From positions 19,000,501-19,064,500 of the forward strand of contig JACSVZ010000010.1 in assembly GCA_014706295.1 (NCBI GenBank): DNA of 64,000 bases. The letters are read 5' to 3'. The position numbers were made by a program, and so were the translations under genes. How positions within the stretch are numbered: position 1 is the first letter of the stretch; each line of letters opens with the position of its first letter. Source of the DNA: Lycocorax pyrrhopterus obiensis (lineage: Eukaryota > Chordata > Aves > Passeriformes > Paradisaeidae). The notes under the pieces are model-generated. The model made no database searches and was not told the DNA's origin. It saw only the letters and a list, made by a program, of their open reading frames with translations. Below, in pieces: positions 33,331 through 42,814 of this stretch.

Positions 33331-33501
33331 CTTCCAAGAGGTGTTTTGCCCCTCATCGTCACCGTCCTTCGGGGGGAGGAAGCGACCGTAGCGCTTCAAG
33401 GGCCACGTTGTGGCGCTGCCGAGGAGGGAGGTGTCGCCGGCGCTGCCCGGCGCCGAAGCCAGCCCGGGCTCGGAGCCGCGAACGCCGCCAGCTGCCGCCA
33501 T
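33331..33501 (-). CDS. REC114: REC114 exon 1: N-terminus
   Basis: 57 codons on the minus strand from ATG (33499-33501) to TGGAAG|GTGCCG. The protein begins MAAAGGVRGSEPGLASAPGS, a flexible Ala/Gly/Ser leader, and then reaches WPLKRYGRFLPPKDGDDEGQ and NTSWK, where the PH-like domain starts. REC114 is a core factor for programmed meiotic DNA breaks: with MEI4 and IHO1 on chromosome axes it recruits the SPO11-TOPOVIBL enzyme. The frame stays open for 51 more codons upstream to another ATG, but that part is Pro-rich, overlaps the promoter CCAAT box and is unlike the family, so the downstream ATG was chosen. With exons 2-5 the protein is 229 residues. Confidence 0.9.
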
Positions 33502-33508
33502 CCCGCGA

Positions 33509-33610
33509 TGAGGGGGCTGAGGGAGTGCGGTGCTGAGGGGGTTGAGGGGCTGAAGGAACTGAGGGGCTGAGCGCTCCGAGGGGCTGAGGGCTCCGAGGGC
33601 TCTGGGGGGC
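33509..33610. repeat. Degenerate GAGGGGCTGA repeats next to the REC114 start codon
   Basis: Immediately upstream of the REC114 ATG the + strand repeats variants of GAGGGGCTGA and GGGCTCCGAG over about 100 bp (for example at 33551, 33571, 33588). On the REC114 sense strand it is a C/T-rich stretch that probably forms much of the 5'UTR. Confidence 0.7.
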
Positions 33611-33611
33611 G

Positions 33612-34286
33612 GTGGCGGGCAGGGCGCGGGAGCTGGGCGGGAATGAGGAGCCAATAGGAAGACGGAGAGGGCGAGTGGCGGGAATTGTTCGCCAATCAGC
33701 GCGAGGCGCGCTGGGACTGGCGCTGCTCTGTCTGTGGCTACCCGGCCGCAGGAGCTGTGGTCGCTTCTTTCACCTCAGCGGAGCAGCGCGCAGCTCCTGG
33801 TTCCCTCCTCCCCTTCTTCTCCTTCCTTTTCCTTTTCTTCTTGTCCCGCTCCGAGGGCAGCGTGGCTGCAGCCTCTCCCTTCTCCCAAGCAGCCTCCGGC
33901 GTGCCGATGCGGCGGGTCCGCCTGTCGGCGCCGAGGGGAGAGCGGAGCGCGGCCGCCATTTTGTGGCGTGTGAGGGAGCGCGGTCGGGGCTGCGCAGCCA
34001 GGAGGAGGATGAGGATGCGAAGCTCCCGCTGCCTGTCGCTGCCTTCTGTGACACGCCTGTGGAACCCGGCCAAGATGTCAGCACACATCTTTCCTCAGGT
34101 GAAACGTGGCAAGTCCCTGTAAAAACGCTGTTTTACGCTCTGAATTGCCTTTCCATTTCTTGGTGGCATTCACTTCCCGGAGCTGAAACAGGGCTTTTTG
34201 TGGTACCTGAATTGGGGTCTGTCGAAAAAGCTGTTTTCAGTGTGTGTGGGATGGCTTTAGCCAGCGTGAGCAAACAGCTGGGTTAA
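33612..34286 (+). other. Divergent ORF of 224 codons ending on a poly(A) signal (uncertain)
   Basis: Opposite REC114, an open frame starts MAGRARELGGNEEPIGRR and runs 224 codons through the CpG island and 180 bp beyond it. Its TAA stop (34284-34286) overlaps AATAAA at 34285-34290. The translation is low-complexity in its first half and resembles no family I know. A GC-rich island makes long frames by chance, and the ORF overlaps promoter elements, so it may only mark an upstream antisense RNA. A CAG|GTGAAA donor at 34099 offers a spliced alternative. Confidence 0.25.
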
Positions 34287-34299
34287 TAAATCAAAATTG

Positions 34300-37025
34300 C
34301 ACTCGTCTTATTTTACTCACTTTCAGCTATTAAGTGCTTCTACAATGATGTAATGGTACACTTTCCCTGGACAAGGAGTGATGGTGACATGACTGCACTT
34401 AGATATTCCATTTATAGTACACACCTTGGCCCATTAACAATAAAAATGTGCATGGGCTGGTCAAGGTCATTGAGGGGGCACAGAGGAGCCAGGTGCGATT
34501 CAGGACTGACCCGAATGGGCTCGTGGATGCCCATCACCATTAGCCACAGTTAAACCATTGGCTGCCTGAGGGTGCCATTCCAGTACCTTTAATCCCAGTT
34601 CTGTGCATTACCCACTGCCAGCAGCATACACCTGACCAAGATGAAACTTGGCTAAATAAATTAAGCAGAAAAAAAAAAAAAAGGTTTGTGCCCTTTTTTT
34701 CTCTGCTTTTCCTTACCTGTATGCTTTGCATTGATGATGCTATCTTATAAATAAAGTTAAGTACTGTCTCATCTGAAATAAAACCTTCAGGGATGAGGTT
34801 AGCCTATTAAACCGTGATGGTTTAATCTCATCTAGATGGTTTAATTAGAAAATATTAGATTGACATTTATGTCCTGTGGCCCTTGTGTTTTTCATCCCAC
34901 GCGGCACCCGAGAGCCAGTTCAGCATCCAAGGAACTATTTCCAAAATAAACAATTTTACAGTGTTTCCAAAAGAGAGGTGTTTATCTAAGCGTTTTGCAG
35001 ATAGGGAAAGGCAGGCAGAAAGGCATTAAATGACTTGACAAGGTCATCCAGAGACATCAGTAATGAAACAGGGAATACAGCGTGGGCTTCCCAGCTGCCA
35101 GTTGCCTTCTCTAATCACTGCTTCCCCACGAGGCTTTCTCAAATTGTGCTTGTCAAACATTCAGAATTTGCCAGTAGACTTGGGACTTTCTTGGAATCTA
35201 CAGAAGAAGCTGAACGTTTTTGTCAGGGAAAGATATTATGAGTACATATAGGGAAAATACTTCCCCTGTTTCAGCTGGAAGCTGTTTGCAGCATTTATTT
35301 TCTGTGGAAAGCACTTTCCAGTGTCTCTTTTCCAAGAGTGATTTCTGGCTTCTGCAGGAGGAAAAGAAAAGCTTAATACTTTACTAAAACAAAAATTTCA
35401 AAATGTGGGTTTGAGAGAGGCAGACGGGCACCAAGAGCATCAGACACTTCCATCTCCTCACAGATTTTTGCTTTACTGGGCTCTGCTAGTTTGCTTATAG
35501 TTTGTGGACATTAGTGTGTGATTGTGCATAAATATAAAGTCAAACGAGCATTGTGCTGAGACCGATACACAAGCTTTTGCTGATTCTAATTTCCGTGGGG
35601 AATTGCATGATTAGCTCTGGACTCAGAGAGTAGACATACAGGAAAATGGTTAAAATGTGTTTTGATTGTTTTTCTTGTTGCTGTAGAAGGCTACAGATGC
35701 TGCCAATTTTTAAAAATTACAGAATAAAATGTAGAAGAAGGAGACAAGTAAAAGCTGTCAGGAGACTGACAGGTTAAAATGTGTTTCATCAGTGATGAGA
35801 TGGCAAGTCCCATATAGATGCCAAGGGTTTATCACTGCTGCGTACTTCAGGCTTGCCTGAGACTTCACATGCTGCAGTGCTACAAGTTAATTTTCTCACT
35901 GCAGAAGTGTCTGCTCCTGCTAATAAGTTAGAGAAACTGCCAAAAGCAGAGCTCTCCGTGCAGGGATGGAGATCCCTTCCTACACCATATGGATTTCATA
36001 ATGTGTTAATAATTGTTAGATGTGCCACAGTCGGTTCTGGTACTGGCTGTTTTGCTGAACAATCTACATTATTGATTTTTAATAATAACGGTGGTGATAA
36101 CAGCAACAATAAAATCACATCACCGTGACTTCATTGTCAAGTGTGAGCAGAGCTCTGCCACAGGTGCTGGGGGTGGACTGGAGGAGCTCACACAAACTGG
36201 ACAAATAGTGTATTAACAACATCGAGGGTGCCAGATGCATGAAGTGGATAAAATAAGCAACAAAAGGTGCTTTTTAGCAATTCTGGAGGTTTCCCTGTGG
36301 TACTGACAACTTCCCATCTGCTTCTGCCCAGCTGTGTTACAGGCATACATGGGATTCCTCACAGTGGCGTAAATCAAAGGCTAGTGAAAATGTTCTGTTC
36401 AGAATATCTGATTTATTGCTTTGATTTCTGTAATAAATAGTGTTGTCTCGCGCTTTAGTTGCTTTGTTAGTAGTGATATTTCCTCAGGTTCATTCCATTA
36501 ATTAACGTTTCACACAGTTGTTCCTAATTCCCTTGGAACGTGATCTGCAGTCGGCAGCCTCCCTGCCCGGATCTCTCAGTGCTGATGGAGCTGCAGCATC
36601 CTGGATTACTGCGCAGCAGTTCTGTGCCCTCCTCTCCCCAGAATGCCTCATCCACTTCTGTCAACGTTGAGTCAGCCTGGGGGCAGATGAACTCTGAAGT
36701 TCTTCCATAGAAATTTGAGGCAAAGCCCCAGTGTTGTTCGGGGCTGTGGTACCATGGCCTGTGCTGTCCTGAGGAGTGTCGGGTGTTCACACACCCCCGA
36801 GAGACCTCGTTCCCCACCTGTGGGAACCACAGGCATTGAATTTTACTCATCACTTTTATCCCTTTCCACTTTTTTCCTTGACGAAATCTCCCCCTTTGCA
36901 ATAAGCTTTACATTTCCAAATGGAAAACTGAGACCAAATCAATGTGTGTCTGACTTCATATACTGCAAGTATCAGTGTGTAAAGCAGAAGTAAAGTCTGA
37001 GGACTTGTGTTTGGCACCAGACTCC
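34300..37025. other. Intergenic, no gene recognised
   Basis: AT-rich sequence beyond the REC114 promoter. Apart from the inverted and direct repeats at 34806-34845 I see no gene or mobile element. By synteny it is the start of the spacer toward HCN4. Confidence 0.6.
34806..34845. repeat. ATTAAACC/GGTTTAAT inverted repeat plus direct repeat
   Basis: ATTAAACC at 34806-34813 pairs with GGTTTAAT at 34819-34826 around a 5-base spacer, and GATGGTTTAAT recurs at 34836-34846. Confidence 0.8.
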
Positions 37026-37520
37026 CACAGAATCCCAGAGAGGTTTGGGTTGGAAGGGTCCTTGAAGCCCATCCAGTTCTACCTCTGCCATGGGCAGGGA
37101 CACCTTCCACTGTCCCAGGGTGCTCCAAGCCCCATCCAACCTGGCCTTGGGCACTGCCAGGGATCCAGGGGCAGCCACAGCTGCTCTGGGCACCCTGTGC
37201 CAGGGCCTCCCCACTCTCACAGCCAGGAATTCCTTCCCAATATCCCATCTGTGCCTGCCCTCTGGCAGTGGGAAACCATTGCCCCTTGTCCTGTCACTAC
37301 CTGCCCATACAAAAAGTCCCTCTCCTTTATATAAGCCTCCTTTAGGCCCTGGAAGGAGCTCTGAGCTCTCCCTGGAGCTTTCTCTTCTCCAGGTGAGCAC
37401 CCCCAGCTCTCCCAGCCTGGCTCCAGAGCAGAGGGGCTCCAGCCCTGGAGTAGCTCCATGGCCTCCTCTGGACTCTCTCCAGCAGCTCCAGTCTGTCATG
37501 TGCTGAGGACCCCAACTAAT
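37026..37520 (-). mobile_element. CR1 LINE 3' region, about 500 bp
   Basis: Longest simple CR1 tail in the window, reversed. It opens with CACAGAATCCCAGAGAGGTT, passes GGGCAGGGACACCTTCCACT and the 'GGCAGTGGGAAACCATTGCC' segment, and ends near CTCCAGTCTGTCATGTGCTG. No protein-coding part remains. Confidence 0.9.
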
Positions 37521-37779
37521 CTGCAGTTACACCTCACAGACTCTTTCCAGTGGCTATATCAAAATTAAGATTGGCTTGAGAATCCACCCCTCAAGCACCA
37601 TGAGAATTAAAGTGTCCTCCCAGCTGAGTGTCTTCAATTATCCTTTCTATTTTCAGAAGTTCCTCAGTTTTAGCGTGTCTCCAAAGACTGATCCCGTGAG
37701 TTCACATATTGTTTCTGTTTATCTAACGGGTGGCATTCCTAACTTGTCAAATATCACATTCCTCAATGACACCTTCAGT

Positions 37780-37830
37780 AGATGATCTTTAAGGTCCCTC
37801 CAACCCAATCCATTCTGTGCTTCTATGATC
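37780..37830 (+). mobile_element. CR1 LINE 3' tip
   Basis: Just the last ~50 bp of a CR1: GATGATCTTTAAGGTCCCTC, CAACCCAATCCATTCTGTGC and TTCTATGATC. Confidence 0.8.
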
Positions 37831-40800
37831 TTACTCCCAAAATTACGTAATTTGTGACGGTGCTTGAGCTTTAGAGGGCAGCTGTGGAAGCTGCCAAAGC
37901 AGTGCCTGTTTTGTGCACGCTTAGTTCTGGGACAGACAAAGGAGCCATGGAGTCTGCGGTCTGTGTATCGCGGTTATCACTGCCGTGGGATGTGCCGGAG
38001 TGTTTCAAAGGGAGCCAGGAGCTAGGAACAGCTCGGTGGATAGAGATGCCGGAAAAGCCTTATCTCCTGAGGTCTGTGTGGCAGGCAGTGAAGAGCCCTG
38101 TGCCAGGCCTTTGGTGAGCACGTGCTGGGGACAGAAAGCAGAGTTGTCCTCTGTCCCTCAGTCTGCAGGGACACACCAAAGCCAGCGTGAAGCCCCGACT
38201 TCATGGGGTGTTCGCCCTCGTTGTGTCATTTGGGACTCTGCACCATAAAGCCTTGGACTTTTTCTAGGGAAGGTCACATTTGTTCAAAACATAATTTATT
38301 TGCATTTCCTTAATTTCCTTTTAAGTTGTCTAACTTTAGCACTTGGGGCACAGATGAAGGAGCTGCTGCCTCACAGATTTTTCATTTACATAAAAACCCC
38401 ACCCACAAACACCCTTCACTGTCAGTGCATCCATTTTGCTGAGTGCTTTTCATTTTCCATGACCTTGAAAACATAAGGGCATTTATTAATTAATTCAAAT
38501 TTACAGCTGGGTGGAGGGGAGAATTGCAGATCGGAGATAAGCAATTTGTTGTGTGCCCCTTATTTGATGAGGATTGTAGGAGAAATAGTCCAAGCCATTG
38601 CCAAGACTTCCCATCCCAATCAACTCTGTTTTTCATTTAACCACTGGGTAAAGAGTGGCCCTAGCAGGAGGAGAGTCTGAACTTAGAGGGATTGTTGTAA
38701 ACTGAATTCCTGACAGTCTTGGATATGGACAGGAGCTGAAATTATCTCTGCTTTTAACTTTTGCACTGATTAACTCTGAATGTTTCCTAAAGTAAACCTT
38801 TACCTACTGCTGTATAAACACAGCAGTAATGGGAATTCTGACTTTGACAGCTCTCTAAGTTTGTTTCTGTCCAAGTTTGTTCATTTTGTAAAGAAAAATC
38901 GAATTTTTTATTTCCCTTCAAGTTGCATTTTACTGATTTTAGCAGTTCTTGCAGTGAGCTTGTAGGAGAAAATACATCTTTGATTCTTTCTTTAAGCCTC
39001 AGTCCCAGAGCTGATGTCAGGGAGAGTTATGTGTGCATAAAGAGGAAGAAAATGTCTTGAACTTTTGTGCATTCTCAAAGAAGGATATTCCCTCCTCACC
39101 ACCCTAATTCTGAATTCTCTTTCTAGACTACTGGATTATCGTGTGTTCAACCAAGGATTTAGTGGAGCAGGTGAAGAGAGGACTCTAAATATGTCTAGCT
39201 AGTGTAATACATCTGTGCCTCTTTGTGCCTGAATAGAATGAAATGGAATAGAATCTTGTATTTCAGCTCCTGTTCCTAATATACAGCCTTTTAAAATAGA
39301 GGAAAAGATGTCTGATGTTAGTGACATGAGATTTTGACATGCACCTGAGCAGTTGCTGTGCCTTCCACTGGAAAGTGTGACACTGCAAGCCACCTTGCCA
39401 CGTTCAGCTGTCCCTCTGACACCTAACCTGCAATCTGTGCCACACGAGAAGGAGCCTTTAGTCCCCTGAATCCCACACTGGTTAGGAAGCAAGCAGCAGA
39501 ATGCTAATAAATTTAATTTACTTGCTTAATCTCCCCTGTGTTTTGTATTAATATGAATAGCATTACAGGAGCAGGGATGTGCTTATATAACAAAATGTTC
39601 TCCTTCAGCCTAAGGTTAATGTAGTTACTCGTATTTACCACACATGGAATGGAGGCTTAATCTCCTGCAGCAGGATACCAGTAACTTGTATGAAAGTTGT
39701 GTTGTGTGCCAGGAGCCTCTGAGCCAGGGAATGGGATCTCACCTCTGTGGAGCTTCCCCAAATCCTGTCATATTGGATACTGGAGACGTTCCCGTCTCAC
39801 CACAGATGACACAGTGGGGATGTGCAGGAGAGCAGTATTGGTCCAAAGCGTGGATTTCCCTTGTTTGCTGTAACAGCCTAAAACACAAATAAAGGCCTGA
39901 CTTTTCTCCGTCACACAGAGGCTCCTGCCTTGCTGTTGGATTGCATATGGTGCAGTGTAGGAATGATGCTGTGCTGTAACGTACACTGGTCTGTTCTGGT
40001 TAATTAAAACGAGAGATTGATCATTTTTTCCTGTCAGCACTGTGGGTCAGGTTCCCTTCAGCCCACGCTGATGGAACCTCACCGGTGACAGTGCTCTAAA
40101 CAGCACTGCAGCGTTTGACTGGCTCACAGACACCCAATGTAGGGGATGTGCCATGGCATTATCTTCTCTCAGTCAGCACCAGGCACAGGATGTCTCCCCG
40201 TTCTGGGGTGCTCTCTTCCTGTGCATCGTAAGAAATGAATCTATGAAATTGTGACACGTGCAAATATGAGTATCCCATGCTCCCACTCTCCTCCATTGTC
40301 CCAGACTTCACAGGGGCATTTGCCAAATGGGCAAGCACGATTAAACTGTGGACATGTCTTCAGGATACAGTTTTATAACCCATTTTCATCTCTGAGCCTG
40401 CTTTTGTACCTCTTGGACGTGAGGTGGCTTTGTTTTCCTGCAGTTTTACGGAGTCAAGCTAATACCACCGTTTCATAAACATGGAATATCTTCTCTGTAC
40501 TCCATGGTTTTGTTAATTTTAATACAGGAGGCAGCTGCTCAGTTCAGTCTAATTTATTTTCTGCATGAAAACTGAGAGATGTCTCTTGTCATTCTATGCA
40601 GAACCTGGGCATGATTCTGATCATCCAGCAAGTTCACAGCCCAATTTTGCCAGTTTCAGCTGATTTCTTCTGATATTGCTTGATAGAAGGTAAGAGGGAG
40701 AGCCTCGCTCAGTCTTATTTGTTGTTGTTACACAAAACCTGGATAGACAGGGATGCAAATAAATCCAATCTTAGTTGTTATTCTCAGCAAAATATCAAGT

Positions 40801-42779
40801 GTGATAGCTGGAATGTCATTTGTGATGGAAGATATTTTGTTTTCCTATCTCAGCTTTCCAGAGATAGAGTATTTGCTAACGTTTAACAACAGCCTGATGT
40901 CAGTGGAAAACTCAGATGCCATTTGACATAAGCTCTCACATTAATCAAGAGAAATGTAAGTTTTGAGAGGCATTTCTGCTACCTGAACAGAAATGAGGCT
41001 TGGGGTCACAGTAGAAGGCTGGAGATCATCCTCAAGCTGCTTTTTCTCCTCACAGGCTGCAAAACAATGTTTTCAAAACACAGCCCCTTTCTAAAAAAGC
41101 ATTTTCATGGCTTCACTACATTAATGATAAAGGTGGATGTAAAAATGTCCTTATTCCAGCAGTTCTAATGTCAAATGATTGTTAGTGCTTTAAGAGGCTG
41201 ACAGAGAATATTTTAACTCGAGGGTAAAGGACTGGAAGGGAATGGTTTTATATTTATTGTGCTGCCATTCCCAGTGCCTCAGAGTCTGCCTGTGCTGTGT
41301 CGTGTGACCCTGGGACTGACAGCCACTGCTGCAGAGAATCTGCAGATCACCCAAACTTTCTGCCGTGCTGGCATTTCTTCCCCCAAAAGATGATTTTGGT
41401 GTGATTCCCACGCATCCTTCACCAGGGATTTCTTCATGTTCCCTGTAAAAGTAAGGTATCATCCAGGCTCCTGCATTAAATTCCCTTCAAACCAGAAAGC
41501 AGCTTGCTGGAATGCTGGAATTGCCTGTTTGCCTGGGAAGCAGCCTGGAAGTTGTCTCCAGGATTTGTGCTTCTGCCATGGAAGTCCAGTGTGTCTCAAG
41601 GACACTTCAATGCCGCGAGGAAGGTGCTGAGTGAGGTGACCCTGCTTTTATCAGGATGAGTGCTGTCTTCTTTTGTAGACATCTCACTAGTGGAACAAAG
41701 GCCATTATACCACAGAGGCCCAGGACTTAAGATAGTAACAGAGGCAATTGCAGAGTTTTAAAGGTATTATTGGACAGTGCACAGCAGACTCGTGTTTGCA
41801 AGTGAAGTTAAGCACTGTTCTTATTAAGAAAAAATGAGCTTTTAAATCTGTCTGGGCTTTCCATTCCATTCAAAGCAATCTGTACCTGTTCTCCTCCAGT
41901 ACATGTAAGTTATGCAAAGTTTCTTAAAGTTTTATAAAGTAGGATGCATTAATCTGAGAGTTTCTTGTAAAACAAAACGATATTTCAGATTTTAAAAGGT
42001 TTTATTATTTTTAAGAAAAATGCATAAAAATACAGAACACACACCTGTGAAGAAACAAACAATTCATCTATGAGTCTCTTTGCCGTTGGGGGTTGTGGGT
42101 GCCAAAAGTTTACATGGATCTGAAAAGTAATTCGAGAAATGCAAGAGAAGAAAGCTGTGATGGCCACAACAGGTGGAGATAATAACCCTTAGAACCAGAG
42201 AGCCCTGGAGCCAGAGGCTGCTGAAGGTTTGAGAGGATAGCAGTGAAGTGTTTGCATAGGATTTTCCTGCAAAACACTCCCCACAGTGGCCACTGCCCCC
42301 TCAAGGTATCCAGGGAGGTGGTGGATGCTGAGAGAGGTTTCCCAGGCACTCCTGGTGCTACGGAGGGCAAGCTTGGCTGACAAGAAAGTCTTAGTGCAGC
42401 TTTGGGGTGAATAGAAATGAAAAATGGGGAGGTAGAAACAGGGCTAGAAGAATGCAGCCTGGCACAGCACATGGGTGTGGTGGGCTCCCTCCTTCTCAGG
42501 GGAAACAGGAGACCTTGTGAAGTGCATCAGGAATGTGCCCACTGCTGATGTTGGAGGCTGGACTCGAAACAAATCTTTAGTCTGCTCCTCTATGCCTGTT
42601 CATCTACCCTATGAGCCTTTTCTTACTCCACATTTTTCTAGTTGCTTCTTTGAGTGATAGAAACCTTACAGAAATATATGTTGTATTAGCCATGTATAAT
42701 ATGCAGGAAATCAAATCAGGCACAAAACCCAGGCACCATCTTTATTAATACTACAGTTTGGGAGGAAAAAAAAAAAGCT

Positions 42780-42814
42780 ATTTTATTCATCCTTTTAAAA
42801 GGGATGAATAAAAT
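42780..42814. repeat. Near-perfect palindrome, 13-bp arms
   Basis: ATTTTATTCATCC (42780-42792) and GGATGAATAAAAT (42802-42814) flank the 9-base spacer TTTTAAAAG. A partial third copy, CCCTTTATTCATTC, follows directly. Confidence 0.85.

Larger units (their letters stand above)
33290..34100. promoter_or_regulatory. CpG-island promoter of REC114, possibly bidirectional
   Basis: A sharply bounded CpG-dense block in AT-rich surroundings covering REC114 exon 1 and about 600 bp of its upstream side. Visible sites are CCAAT boxes at 33651-33655 and 33692-33696 (the second in GCCAATCAGC, an NF-Y core), GGCGGGAA E2F-type sites at 33636-33643 and 33677-33684, and GCCGCCATTTTG, a YY1-type site, at 33952-33963. 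No TATA box. GGCGGGAA is the motif through which E2F6 silences several germline genes in somatic cells; its use here is inference. Confidence 0.75.

Noticed and set aside
33502..33654. N-terminal extension of REC114 from an upstream in-frame ATG
   Set aside because: The extension is Pro/Ser low complexity made by promoter repeats and overlaps a CCAAT box; the family starts near the chosen ATG.
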